Part shown: one piece after another, positions 1 through 12,682 of the stretch | Layout: each line of letters begins with the position of its first letter | How positions within the stretch are numbered: the stretch's first letter is position 1 | Source of the DNA: Corylus avellana | Taxonomy: Eukaryota; Streptophyta; Magnoliopsida; Fagales; Betulaceae | Assembly (NCBI RefSeq): GCF_901000735.1 | Contig: NC_081545.1 | Location: 36,263,634 to 36,327,633 of the forward strand | Direction of reading: 5' to 3' | Length of the DNA stretch: 64,000 bases | Notes under the pieces: model-generated | Database searches by the model: none | What the model was told of the DNA's origin: nothing | The model's input: the letters and a program-made list of their open reading frames with translations, nothing else | Program-made: the position numbers and the translations under genes

Positions 1-322
1 AGAATCCAATATATTTTGAACACAAGCCCCCTACACAGCCAGGAACAACAACTTTTTTTTATTTTCAATCAAATTCATAAACCCACAAACAAAGACAAGG
101 AGGAAAGAGAGAGGGAGAGACCTGGATGGAATTGTTGGAGCCAACGTAGTACTGATCAACGGTCTTCAACCAACCAACATCGTCGTGGGTGTGAGGAACC
201 AAATGGACATTAAGCTTTCCAGGGACTATGCTTTGCGAAGTGTTGTATACCATGAAGTTGGATTCTGTACATAGAATCCCAGCAAAAAAAACCAGGCAAA
301 AGAAGGCTTGGAGGATCCCCAT
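1..322 (-). CDS. alpha-mannosidase A (GH38), exon 1 and start of exon 2, rest beyond left edge
   Basis: This is the 5' end of a class II alpha-mannosidase, a vacuolar/lysosomal-type enzyme that trims mannose from N-glycans. Exon 1 is 322-122 (67 codons). It opens with [18 protein letters not shown], a hydrophobic signal peptide, and reaches the Zn-binding segment [10 protein letters not shown] that is diagnostic of GH38. The donor GT lies just left of 122, intron 1 is only 91 bp (31-121), and exon 2 restarts at 30 with [10 protein letters not shown]. Both introns match the phases of the complete gene at 12683-22334. The signal peptide differs clearly from that gene (which begins [10 protein letters not shown]), so this is a separate paralogue lying head-to-tail downstream of it, not another assembly copy. 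Whether the remainder is intact cannot be seen here. Confidence 0.9.
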
Positions 323-1159
323 TACGAGTCCAATTCACTTTCGAATGTCTTTAAGCAGAGAAACAAATTCAGATGAGCGATTTTTCACTTTTGCTCACAG
401 TCACAGGCTTTAATTGCTTTTGTTTAAGTGGAAAATTGAAGAATGTGTGAGTGGTCAGAAAAGGTGGGCTTTGCATGGGTAAGAAGAGGCTTTTACAAAT
501 TACAAGTGCCTTTAAGAAAGGTTTCTGAGAGAGTTTGGGTCAACTCGTACAGGAGAGGCGAGAGTTGTTAAGTGGAGCTGCCATGACTTTAAGGTAAAGG
601 TACGGTTTTCTGTCTCTGCCTTTTTTACTTCAAGAAAATGGAGAGTGGGGAGGACAGCCATTGGCCAACGTCAAATCAAACCCAATTTAGATAAGTTTTA
701 ATCTTAATTAAACCAAGGTGGCAGACTGGCAGGGCCTGACACGTCACATTATAAGATAATTATTAAATAAAAATAGAATTTTTAATATTATTTTTAGACT
801 GATATGTAAAGTTTAAGAAAAACTCTAAGAACTATCTCAATTTTTATAGTTCTAACCAACCCTTGATCCGTCTTCGTTTAAAAAAAATCTTGGTTTATTA
901 AGCACTATCACGTTATCATTAACGTTGTGGAATAATTGTAAAATAAAAAATGTAATTTATAATATTACTCGGACCAATATAAAAGTTGAGTTATCACATC
1001 AATAATGGAAAATAAAAATATGATTTAAATCATTACTCATTAACTCAGGTAGCCAACATTGGAAAAATTGATTACCACTTTAAAACACAAGGATTAATTG
1101 GACAACCCATTAATCTCTGTTTGTCTTAAGCTCCAGTTTTCTTTACACGTTTGAACTTT
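323..1159. other. intergenic, upstream of alpha-mannosidase A
   Basis: No gene is seen. The stretch 323-690 should hold the promoter and leader of mannosidase A. From about 690 the sequence is repeated after the first gap (from 11999), with small indels, so it marks the start of the contig overlap. The rest is AT-rich. Confidence 0.6.
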
Positions 1160-1305
1160 AGTGGCAGAGCTGGATCCTAACAAATTTTTCCACCTTAAAA
1201 ATTTGATAATTTACATAATATATATATCACAAAAAAAATATATCTATAAAAGTTCATAAATATGTGCTCAAAATGATATATTAGAAATATAGCATGTCGG
1301 CACTA

Positions 1306-1336
<31 letters not shown>

Positions 1337-1767
1337 CGTCTAGAAATGCACTTTAAGGTCTCTTAGAAATTTAAGATTTAAGATGACGTTCATTGAAATT
1401 TGAAGTTTCGGCAGTAAAATCTAACAATGTATTACATTTCGAAATGTTGGCTTATTTCCTTTTGAAGAATGAATCAATAGTTTTAAACTTCGACAATTCA
1501 TGGACTTAAAATTTTCAAGTTAAATCACGATCCTGTAAAAGACAATCAAAGTTTATAAACATTAAACAACAAAATAAATAATCGTACGGATATTAAAGTT
1601 TATTCAATCAGTGAAATTAATGTTTATCTTACAACCGTATTGACATATTAGGTAATGGCTGTAAAATTTATATTTTACAGCCTCCAACAAAGAATAGACA
1701 AATCAGCTATTTCATCAAATAAAAGTATACACGAAAACACATGATGAAAGGCACTTTCTCCATTTCA

Positions 1768-2292
1768 GGGCCCGTTTGGGAGTGCGATTTTAATAAGTGC
1801 GATTTTAAAAATTGCGTTTTTAAAAATTGTGTTTTTAAAATCGCTACTTTTTAAAATCGCACAGACGTTTGGTAAAACATACTAAAAAGTACTTTTTTTT
1901 ATCAATTTAGTGTTTGGATAACATTAGCATATAATTGCGGTTTCATGACCAAATTACCAATAAGGATGAACAAGACAGAGAGGATGAAGAAAAAAATAAA
2001 AAGAGAAAATAATGGTTTTAATATATTTTAGGTGGGTATTCTTGGTATTTTTTTCATTCCCGTTCTAAAAAAGGTAACTATTGCGCCAAATATCTTTTTA
2101 ATAGAAATCGTGATTTTGTTTTAAATTCGCACTTTTTCAAATAAGCACCCTCTAATCAGCTTATGGAAATCGCAGATTTTTTTGCGATTTTAAAATTTGC
2201 GTTTTTAAAATCGCAATCCCAAACACCCTAAAATTGAGATTTGGTTTAAAATCGCAGATTATTTTTTAAAAAACGCACTCCCAAACGCACCC
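1768..2292. mobile_element. PIF/Harbinger-like MITE nested in the hAT-like element
   Basis: The 525-bp element has terminal inverted repeats GGGCCCGTTTGGGAG and, on the other strand, GGGTGCGTTTGGGAG. It is flanked by TCA on both sides (1765-1767 and 2293-2295). Inside are many inverted runs of the type GCGATTTTAAAA, so the whole element can fold back. The 3-bp target duplication and GGGCC..GTTTGG ends are typical of Tourist-like elements. It has no coding capacity. Confidence 0.75.
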
Positions 2293-2295
2293 TCA

Positions 2296-2523
2296 ATCGG
2301 CAACAACCCCTTTCGCATTCAATCGGTAGAACAAACCGAGCCCGCCTGAGAAGCACCCAAAAGCAATATCCAGGAACCCAATTCGATCTCCACCAAAGAA
2401 AACCCTTCCCTTGCTACGCTTCACAAAGGCTTCCTCCAACAGCGCATGACTTCAGCCAATTGCTCTAGCCTCTAGCAACGCCTTCTTGTCTTCATCTCCT
2501 TGGGCAGCCACAAGGACTCTCAT
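2296..2523 (-). pseudogene. tau-class glutathione S-transferase fragment captured by a transposon
   Basis: Read on the minus strand from 2523, the sequence gives QGDEDKKALLEARAIG, a TGA stop, then [17 protein letters not shown] and [14 protein letters not shown]. This resembles the C-terminal helical domain of plant tau-class GSTs, where [25 protein letters not shown] is common. The in-frame stop and the lack of the N-terminal thioredoxin fold make it a dead fragment. It ends beside the nested MITE, which may have interrupted it. It lies wholly inside the hAT-like element, so it was probably carried in. Family assignment is from memory of the motif. Confidence 0.65.
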
Positions 2524-2933
2524 GGTCAGAAAAAAATACATCCATTTTGATTTCTTGCTTTAAAGTTTTCTCTTGAAATTTCACTCTCTCACCAGTCCCA
2601 GAAGCTAATTTTTCTAATTTGGCTAGGAAAACTGCAAAAAAAAATTTTTTTTTTGAAAAGCTCACCCCCAAAGCCTAACGTGGCTCCGCCACTGGAACTT
2701 TCCTCACTGTTAATTAAATAAAAAATAAAAACATTGTGAAATCAACAAATTCTTCAGGCAAAATCATTATCCGTTTAGTCAACCCAAATAAAGCAGAATA
2801 TGTTGATTCATTGAAAATTTTCCATCCCTCTTATCCAAGGTTCAACACCTTTATAGATTTATTATTTAGTACAGAGTAGGGGGCTGCACGTGGGCCAGCC
2901 TAATGTATTGTAACATAGGCCCAAGCTTCTCTT

Positions 2934-5900
2934 TCAGGAAACAAACATTTGGAGGTAATCAAAGTTAATAAAGAAAGAGCGGATTTCCATTGGGGCAAGT
3001 TCTACCACTAGCTTTACAGGATCAACAGGTCCTCCTCTCACCACCTTCGGTTCTTCAGCAGGGCCTTCTACTTTCCAGGCCAACTTTTTCTGCTCCATCT
3101 CAGCCCGTTCTTGATTGGCAGACAAACTCATCTCTGTCACTTTACTGATCTGAAAACAGACCATAAAAATCACAACCTGTTTGCCAATGGCAACACCAGT
3201 TTAGTCAAGCACCTATTGTTCTTACCTTCTTGTTTGGAAACAGCTTCTTCAACTCCACGCTTGCCATGACTGAATAGTCCTTGTCCTCTCCAATCTTTGC
3301 ATACACCAAAAACCCACCAAGTCATGTGCTTAGAATATATGTATGTATTGATGTACATGTGAAGCGTAATGCTGAATATTAATCAGTCACATGCAAGAAA
3401 CACAATAGTCCCGGATGATATTCAAGTCGGCATAAAACAGTAGAAACAGTGCCAGGGGTTTCATTTTGCAAGACTTGGTTTAGAAGCAACTGATCCATGG
3501 GGCTACTCTGTTTTGATTATAGTATACTGCAGAGCACTACCTAGTACCTCCACGTCCAGTGACATCCAATTCAAGATTCCTCAAAAGTAAATTGCAAAAC
3601 AGTTCTCTAGAAAGCGGAACAAAGAAACCTACAAATGATGTTGGGTATGAAATGAAATTTCTGACCATGACGACAAGATAAACCAGAAGATAGCAGATAC
3701 ATGCACCTTCCAGACACATCAACAAGTGTATATAGTTGAATATGCATGTGAAAGCAATAAAGTTGGAGAAAAAGAAACTGACATCCAATCATGGTTAGAT
3801 TGAGAAAGTATGTCATAACTCCACAATAGAAAGAACCTACATGAAGAGCAATGTAATACAGCAACCTAAAGACCAAACCAATTTTCTCAAATTTGTCCGT
3901 CAAATGCTTAAGGGTATCCAAGAAGATCTTTTAAGACGGTATCTACTCAAAAAGAGCCACCAGTTTCAGATATATAAGCAGATAGACACACCTCATACAA
4001 GTGAGCCAATCGAAGAAGTACTTTTCCATTTTCAAGTTCCTGAAATATTAAGAAACAAAGATATTTATGATCATCTCATTCTTCTTAACATCAACAGGAG
4101 CCAACTGTCAAGAAATGGTTCAGTAAGGAATTTGGCCATTACCTGGAGGGTAATCACAGCAATGTTGTTTGGTAAAGCATAGGAAGGATCAATCGCTGAG
4201 AAAGTAGGTACTTGGGAACTTATCCAATTATTTCCATCCTACAAAAAGGAAAACTGATCACCTAAGCATTGTGGCCCTATGGCACCAAGTCAAGTCATGA
4301 TTTCTCTTTCACCTGCTCTGTGAAGGCCAAGAGAAGTGGAGAATATATCTCCTGGCCAACTGTGCGACGCCACTTGGCACCTTCTCCTACTTGATCAATT
4401 CTGAGGTAAAATTTCCCTTGAATCTGCGATTTGGCCATAGATAAGTAAGAGATTACAGCTCAGTGTCACAGAGAGAGAGAGAGAGAGAGAGGGTTTCACA
4501 TAACAGGTTTCATCTTTAAACAATGTTATAATTTATTGTAACAGAACGGTAACCAATAATCTGATGGTCTATTAACTAATAAGAAACCATTAGAAAGAAA
4601 GAATAATAGCTTTGCTTAAAGTAAAGCCTTGAAGGCAATGGCTCCTAATGACAGCCTGAAGCCAAAAACTATGAATAGTAGAGATCCTTCTTGAAGATTT
4701 GAAAATTGACCACATTATCAGGTGGAAAAATATTGATGATAGACCATCACGTGCTTGTAAGTAAAATGGTAAGTATGCTTACAGTTAAACCTTCACATTT
4801 ATCTAGGACACAAACTGTTTCATTTAATGCCTCACCAACACCTCTTGAATCATCATGAAGCAGCCTCCTATGAAACAGAGAGGTATATTAGAGATCATGA
4901 CAATCCAAGAAATCCCAATTATACAGGTGAATTTGATAATTATAAAATAAAAGTACGATTATCATAGAAAGCAGTGAGAGATATAAGAAACCTATGGAGC
5001 ATCAGCTCTATTTGACCATCCACTAAGCTGGTTCCTCCCACTGAGCGGTCCACTAACACCGACAGTTCCGTGTTGCTATCTTGCACATAAATTCCAAGAT
5101 TGATCTGGAAGTGATGGAGAAGGGTAAAAGCAGAAAAATTTGTTAAGCAAATGAACTATTAAAGTATAAAATGAACAACTGCAATTGGATGGAAGATAAA
5201 TTTATAGAGAGATCTCTTTGCACACTTTAAAAAGAGGCTCATTCCAATTAAATCCAATATTCCTTAGAAAGGCAGTAAGCAAACCTGTTAAAAGTTGGTT
5301 TGCTTTTAGTTTCCAAATAATGCCTTTTTTTAGGGAAAAGGTGAACCAAATTACAATTTAACAGCTTTAATATGCCACATGGAACTCAAAACTGGTAGCT
5401 GATTCGCTTTTGGGGCTTCCAAGACAGCCCTTGAATATCTGGGAGGCAAAACTGCAATAGATACTACTTTCCATTAAAATATTCTGCCTGATATACAGGA
5501 CGAGTGGAGACAGGACAGCTAAACTCTAAACAGATAAAACATTTTTTTTTTATAAGTAAAAGTATTATATAACAAGAGCGCAGAGGGGCGCAACCCATAT
5601 ACACGGGAAGTATAAAAAGAGAGCGCCTAGGAAGGAGAGAAATGAAAGAAGAAGTCAGAAAAACTAATTACTAAAGGAGCTAGCCAAGCGGCCGTCCAAG
5701 AGTAAAGAGTAAAGAAGAAAAAATGAGTCAACTCTTCTATAGTCCTAGTAGAATTCTCAAAACATCTAGCATTTCTTTCAGTCCATATACACCACATAAG
5801 ACATAGAGGAATCATCTTCCAAACTACCGCGCTTCGAGCACGACCTCCCGACCACCAGCGTTTTCTTCCAAACTATGCGTTTTCTTTTCTAAAGAAGAAA

Positions 5901-8900
5901 CTAAAAGATTTAACTTAAGTAACCACTTGCTTTTGAACTATGCCCCTTTTGTCCAAGAAAGGGAGAGAAAAACATGGAGTGAAGATGTCTTGAAAGACTT
6001 GCTTATTTTGGAGAATGGACGAGAATGTCAATATAAGATAGGAAATGAGAGTGACACAAGCTGGAATGTGAATATAAAAATGCACATATATCAATATATT
6101 TCTAACATTCTATATCAATCAAAGGAATAAGACGCAAAAAAAAAGATTACTGGGTAATAATTTCCAGCAACTGGTTGTTGCACTTGCAGGTCCCAGTCTG
6201 TCCTGAAATCTCGAACCTGCATATGAATTAGAAGTATCATGTTAAGCCCCGAAAGGAAAGTTAATACTGCAACTAATCCTCTAGTTGGGACTTTTTTAAT
6301 CAAGCTTATCCTGTATGTATCCATTCCAAAAATCGCCATTGAAATTTTAATCCTTAATGATGGCCATAAAGAGCCCCAAAATAGAAGAAGAAGACAATAA
6401 CTGTTGCTTGTAACATGTAGAAGATACAAGTAACATTCTAAAACTTTCACAGCATCTCAATTATCACTAACGCAACTAAATCTTAGCAGCAAAGGAACAA
6501 ATCATAGAAACAGCGGGTATCAAGTATTGACATACACGTTTGATGAAATCCCGTCCATTAGAATCAGTGTAGAATGTCTTATTGGTCTTCATTGCTGTTC
6601 TAATTTGAGTTGTGATTTCTTTCCCAATGCCATCATCCACAGGTATAGGACCAATCTGTTCATGCACATAAAAAAAACACATCAAGCATCAAAGTGATTT
6701 CTCAGCCATATAATAACCACAAGAAGCAAAAAAAAAAAAATCCCCAAAAAAAATCAATTTACAAGAGGGGTTAACTTACACTAAACTCAACTTCAGCATG
6801 CTCCTTTCCCTTGAATACTCTGGTAATCTGTGCATACAAGAGGCACAATATTATGGAAGTAGAAGGCAAAAAATTCGTGGGTGGAAAAAGATAATAAAAA
6901 AAAGTACATTCCCACATAAATTACTAGACATAATAGCCAAAAATTCACTGGTGAAAGGACCACCTAGGTAGACTTTTTCATCGGCAATGCCCACATGCAG
7001 CATTCTCAATGGTGGCTATCCTGAGACAGCTATACATAACTGTTAGCCTCTCCTAATTAACTAGACTCACCAGTGACCCCTCCTGAAATTCAATCAATTA
7101 AAGGCAGACTCCATAGAAGTAAGCCTGAGCCGGCTCAGAGCAGACTTCTCAAACACTTGCCAGCCAGCCCAAAGAAACATGCAAAACAAAAAGTCCGTAC
7201 ACTATCAACCCAATCCATGTCAACCATCAACCAAGGCCTGCTACAGCTGTTATTAGTACCATCCACCACAACCTAGGCAAATACCAATTCCATCCATGTC
7301 TATATTCAATCTATTATTTCTACCAACACATGTCCTACTGCAAGAACACCTTCATAACATATGTTTTCATGCCTCACTCTAGACTCAATCAATATAACAT
7401 AAAATAAATGCAGCTGCATCTTCATGCCTTTGACACCATCACCAACCTATTAATATATGCCTTCAGGAAGTTATTTTGGATCAAGAAAAATATTTTTCAA
7501 TATAATTTTATTGGAAGACAAAATCAAACCAATGCAATATATACTTTTGCAGCAGAAATAGAAAGGTTCATGACAAAAGTTGGTGCATTGTGTGTGTGTG
7601 TGTGTGTGTGTGTGTCCTTTTGACAAGTAAGCAACCTGAGATATCCATGAGTTGAGTTGTTGGTGTACTTCATCTAGTACAGGACCCCGAATAACAGTTA
7701 AAGGAACCTGAAACAAACATACATATTGACTTGAATTTAAGCACTCAATTTTTTGTAAGCAATAGCTTTACTGTGATAGATATTTTATTAATCAATACAG
7801 TATTTGGAGGGTATTAAAAGAACATGATTACCTGGTGCTCAGATTTAATCGGAAATGTAACATTTGGACGAAAGACATATGCCCCAGAAGCCTTCAACAA
7901 CAGGCAAATATATAACAATGGTGATAAATCTTACAATTTCTTTCTACATTTGAAGCAAACAGAAATTTAATGCAAGCAATAGAATAACGGTGGAGTAGTG
8001 ATGTTTTACAGGACATATTTAAGCTTTGATGTACACAAAGATTTGACTACCTGAGGATCTTTATCAGTGCCATCATTTCCAGAATAATAACTGTATGATT
8101 GCTCAGCAAAAGCTGTGACCTTCAGAATTAAAAATGAAAAAATAAAATAAAATAAAATAAAAATGAAAGCATTACATTCGTCATTCAAGAACATATAGAG
8201 AAAAAGAAAAGGAATCTCAACCCATGATTGCAAGATAACTAAACTATAATCGCCAAGTTTAATTTCTTAACATAGTCTTGAAAGCAAATTGGGATGCAAG
8301 TATCCCAGGGTGAAGAAAAAGTTACATCGACAAAAATAGAATAGAGCACTGTGAAACTAAATCATTCACAACATAGCATACCATATTTCTGCTATTAACA
8401 TAATTTGTAAGTTTTCCTTCATCTGCAGAATAAAATAGCTTCAAACTGCCTTGCCCAACTTCTATGGTATCATTTGTGCTTCCATCTGGTTTGTATACCA
8501 TTGAGATGGTGGAACTAGGACCTTTATTTCAGCAAGTGGGAGGATGGAACAAAATATTGTATGTCAGTAACCAGGAACAGCAGTTTCCCAAGTGTTCCTA
8601 CTTTTTTAGGAACATAGAGTAGAAATGAAAATATATAACTAACCTGTCTGTTTTGCAATTGAGACAACGTAAGTGCTGAAACCAAGAGGTGGTACAGATG
8701 CTGAAAAGGCAAGCCAATACTTCAGTGCTCCATTGGGGGATTTACCTATATATGCTTTGACATAGTAATTTCTTATGCTCAAAGTAGCATTTGATAAAGG
8801 TAGAAGTTGAGATTCAATTTCCCTCCCTTCAGAATCCTGAACAAAAACCTTCTCAGAAGAAACCTGTAGCAAGTTCAATTTGCAGTCAGCTATAGTATGA

Positions 8901-11815
8901 GTAAACTTCAAAAATTTTAAATTTAAATGACTGCCATTTTTTTCTGAGAGAATGACTGCTATTCAGTATTATGAGCACATATAGAAACTCTGAGCTTGAT
9001 TTCTAGATTGTCATATAAAGTAATAGCATAAATTACTGAAAAAAAATTGGACTTAATGTCATGTGCAAGTTATCATAATGTCAAATCAGAAACTTTGCTG
9101 ACTCATTTAGGAGCAATGCTATTTACAATGCTTTAAGTGGCAAGGAGCAATGAACAATATCAGTAATGTGCAGAGATCAGAATGAGCAAGTAATCATTAA
9201 GCTAAAAAAAAAGCAACTTGGCATGTATATAATCTCCATCAGATGAACAAAGGATGAAGAAAAATCTGAACAACATGGTGATAAAAATTGTGGAGCATGA
9301 TAATAAGTGCTGGCTTTGAAGCATTGATGGGAAAAAAAATTCAATTACATAGGAAAGACTAAAGAATATAAGCGCTCACAGGAATTCGTATCACTTCCTC
9401 CCTCCTCCATCCTAAGGAATTATAAACAACAACAACCTACAGTGGAGATAGAACACAAGACGATATATCAGTATGCAAGATCCAGTTCTAATCTTCAATG
9501 CAAGGGAAAGTAAAAAAAAAATTAAAAATAAAATGATACCCTTACCAAGCTTTTCCCATCTGACAATACTGCTTCTGATGGGGGACAGTAACTTATATTA
9601 AGAAGAGGACACTGCCACGTACCAAAAATTTCCAAGTGACAGGAATCAGCAGAATATTTAACTCTAGTATGATTAACAAATAAGAAACGGTTCTTCACTT
9701 ATCAAAAAAAAAAACAATTAAGAAACGGTTCTTCACTTATCAAAAAAAAAAACAATTAAGAAACGGTTCTTCACTACAGATTTCTATGACATACAAAAAT
9801 CTCAATAAAAAGAATAATCTATAACACGATTCTTCTGCTGTAACATAAAACAGAGTCCACAAGCTATACAAACTTTTAAGTAAGGAACAAAAACATAGTA
9901 TATTGCCTGCTGAATATTTGTGGCCGGATTCCCCTGTCTAGCACTTGATATCGAGTCAGCCAAGAAAGCAAGTGAAGAGGAAACCAACTTCTCAGCCTGC
10001 AGAAAACTATACTGGACAGCATTAGACTTTCAGATAAAACTTTCCAATGTCAACAATCGTATTATATTGTTGGGTATCAAACTAAGATGCACCTCCGCGT
10101 AGCCCATATACAATCGTTTTGCATAATCAGCAGCAACATGCTGTCTTTCTGTACCACTAACTGCATCATGATGTTGAGCAAGTGCCAAAGCATCAGCTAG
10201 TGCATCAGTATTAGGCCCGGAATTACTCCTGCCTTTGAAGAACTCCAATTGCCTTGCTGCCTATCGTAGAACAAGAAAGGCTTTACATGTTTAGAACTAC
10301 CAAGAGAGCCTACCAGGACATAATAGGATCACTTAAGTGAAGGAAAAAGGACCAAGGTCTTACCAGATAGTAACCACTCATCATCCTGACATAACCTTTA
10401 AAGGCTGGCCTACTTGTAAAGTAACCAGTCCAATAGGCATTTGGATGATCTGCATACCTGAATATGGTTTATCTTTTTAAATGCAAAGTTCAGAAATAAC
10501 AACAATAGTAATTAAAAAAAAAAAGACAAGCACAGTGCCAAAATTATGATGTCAACTCACGGGAAGAAATCTTCAGTCTTGCGAGGCCATTTTTCATTTG
10601 CTGCATATTTTACATCAGTGTAGATGGATGGGGTTGAATACAATGCATTGACACGCCCATCCTGAGGTTGTTCCAAAAGAATTTTTTAATAAATTTAGAA
10701 CCCAAGGTTTAAAACAGTAATGGAAATGGCATAAACCTATAAATCCATGTAATAGAATGAAATACACACATCCATGTCCTTAGTATAGTCATCTCCAAGA
10801 AGGCTTATAAAAATGAAGTACCTCATTGACATAATGAATGAATTTGTCCATCTGCCTGAACCATGAATTCGCATATTGATAGCGAAAATCAGTCCCCATG
10901 GTCCACATGATATGATTTGTCCTGGTTACATTAGCCTAGAAAAAAAGAACAAAGTCCATAAAAGTTTCATGGGGAAAGAGGGACTTCTTTCAATGTACAG
11001 TTGGAGAAGCATTTTAAGTTCAATCATGAGATAGCACAATAAAATGACCCTACAACTGGATCTTAAATCTGCAAGTATCAACATACATACTAACATTGAT
11101 TCAAACTCCAAATTTCCATTGCTTCAAGAAATGGAACCTAGAAATCATGCTGATCCCAATAACAAGGTTCTTAATTCAAAGTTAACCGTTCAATCTACTC
11201 TTCCCCCCGCATGCGGAGGGGGGTGGGGGGTCGCTCATGGGTGCAGACAGAAAAAATTATTCAAAGCAGAAGGAACATGAATATTAATGAGGTAATCATT
11301 CCTATGTTTTACCTGTGCTAAAGCAGCGGCTACAAATTCATTGACTCGCTCTTGAACATTGTAGTCGAACAGGAGAATGTCATCCTTCAATCAAAAATAT
11401 CATGTCAATAGGAGCTCAAGAGCGAAAATTCAGGGGGCATCCGATGTATTGTTTACAAGAAAAAAAAAAAAAAAAAACCTGAATTGGAGGGGAAACATCG
11501 TTTATCTCAAATGTGAAACCATCAGGAGGGTCATAATGCCTGGGGAATATCCCAGTGAATATCTGCATATGTAGTTTGCAACAGCAGTCAATAGGATGTA
11601 TGAAATATCATCAAAGCAGAGTGCACAAAACAAGCAGAAAATTCTCATGTCAAACAATGTGAATGGCCAAAAGAATACTACACCATGTCCCTAACCTGTG
11701 AAGATGAACCTAGGGACTTGGAACCCTGCCAAACAATCTCAAGACTCTTTTCGTTCAGTCGCTTTGCTCTATCTTGGTAATCAATTCGAGCAAAAAAGAG
11801 AGAATCAAATCCTAA
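2934..11815 (-). CDS. alpha-mannosidase B (GH38), contig-end copy lacking exons 1-4
   Basis: This is the same gene as 12683-22334, exons 29 to 5, and it stops at the first assembly gap. Exons read on the minus strand include 5 (11815-11696), 12 (left end 9907, GC donor), 22 (6216-6151), 23 (5104-4992), 24 (4867-4783), 25 (4423-4313), 26 (4238-4143), 27 (4039-3992), 28 (3294-3226) and 29 (3149-2934, with stop). Exons 23-29 lie at a constant 9749-bp offset from the other copy, and the peptides I compared are identical. Differences are mostly in introns: a LINE insertion in intron 22, a TG-repeat, A-runs and a short tandem repeat near 9690-9770. The missing exons 1-4 fall at the gap, so this is best read as the second haplotype of one gene, not a truncated paralogue. 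Confidence 0.85.
4470..4491. repeat. (GA)n microsatellite in mannosidase intron 24
   Basis: An uninterrupted GA run inside the intron. The same run is present in the other copy at about 14219-14240. Confidence 0.9.
5541..5876 (-). mobile_element. 5'-truncated LINE (L1-type) in mannosidase intron 22, one haplotype only
   Basis: A T-run at 5542-5550 is the poly(A) tail read on the minus strand. Above it lies an open stretch (5815-5627) beginning [20 protein letters not shown], the kind of C-terminal tail found after the reverse transcriptase in plant L1-like elements. The matching place in the other copy (about 15290-15308) lacks the whole segment. Only the 3' end is present, which is usual for target-primed insertion. 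I could not define a clean target duplication; the right junction is slightly rearranged. Confidence 0.7.
7591..7615. repeat. (GT)n microsatellite in mannosidase intron 19
   Basis: An uninterrupted GT run. The second copy has it at about 17026-17049. Confidence 0.9.
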
Positions 11816-11898
11816 CTGCAACAGAAATTCAAGTACATAAGAAAGATAATGCCCACAAATATAATTAAAACATACCACATGATGATGTCCTTGATTCA

Positions 11899-11998
11899 NN
11901 NNNNNNNNNNNNNNNNNNNNNNNNNNNNNNNNNNNNNNNNNNNNNNNNNNNNNNNNNNNNNNNNNNNNNNNNNNNNNNNNNNNNNNNNNNNNNNNNNN
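11899..11998. other. assembly gap of exactly 100 N
   Basis: A 100-N spacer is the default for a gap of unknown size between scaffolded contigs. The sequence just left of it (to 11898) recurs at about 21275, and the sequence just right of it (from 11999) recurs from about 690. Confidence 0.98.
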
Positions 11999-12682
11999 AA
12001 GCTTTAATCTTAATTAAACCAAGGTGGTAGGTCTGACACGTCACATTATAAGATAATTATTAGATAAAAATAGAATTTTTAATATTATTTTTAGACTGAT
12101 ATGTAAAGTTTAAGAAAAACTCTAAAAATTATCCCAATTTTGATAGTTCTAACCCATCCTTATATCCGTTTTTGTTAAAAAAAATCTTGGTTTATTACGG
12201 ACTATCACGTTAACGTTGTGAAATAATTGTAAAATAAAACATATAATTTATAGTATTACTTGGGCCAATATAAAAGTTGAGTTATTGCATCAATAATGGA
12301 AAATAAAAATATGATTTAAATCATTACACATTAACTCAGATAGCCAACATTGGAAAAATTGATTACCACTCAAAAACACAAGGATTAATTGGACTGCCCA
12401 TTAATCTCTGTTTGTCTTAAGCTCCAGTTTTGTGTACATGTTTGAACTTTCCTCACTGTTAATTAAATAAAAAATAAAAACATTGTGAAATCAACAAATT
12501 CTTCAGGCAAAATCATTATCCGTTTAGTCAACCCAAATAAAGCAGAATATGTTGATTCATTGAAAAATTTCCATCCCTCTTATCCAAGGTTCAACACCTT
12601 TATAGATTTATTATTTAGTACAGAGTAGGGGGCTGCACGTGGGCCAGCCTAATGTATTGTAACATAGGCCCAAGCTTCTCTT

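Larger units (their letters stand above)
1160..2693. mobile_element. hAT-like non-autonomous DNA transposon, present in only one copy of the duplicated region
   Basis: The ends are imperfect inverted repeats: AGTGGCAGAGC at the left and GCTCCGCCACT at the right. They are flanked by TGAACTTT (1152-1159) and GGAACTTT (2694-2701), an 8-bp target duplication with one mismatch. The other copy of this region carries a single TGAACTTT at the matching place near 12443, so the empty site is visible. An 8-bp duplication fits the hAT superfamily. The element has no transposase. It contains a nested MITE (1768-2292), a tau-GST gene fragment and an A-rich tract near 1310-1336. Confidence 0.8.

Noticed and set aside
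3841..4182. Plus-strand 113-codon ORF (repeated at 13590-13931)
   Set aside because: It lies antisense across mannosidase exons 26-27 and their introns, and is duplicated only because the region is. Its codons mirror the real exons.
7471..7716. Minus-strand ORF with a His-Thr repeat
   Set aside because: The repeat is a translated GT microsatellite in an intron; only the first 24 or so codons are true exon 19.
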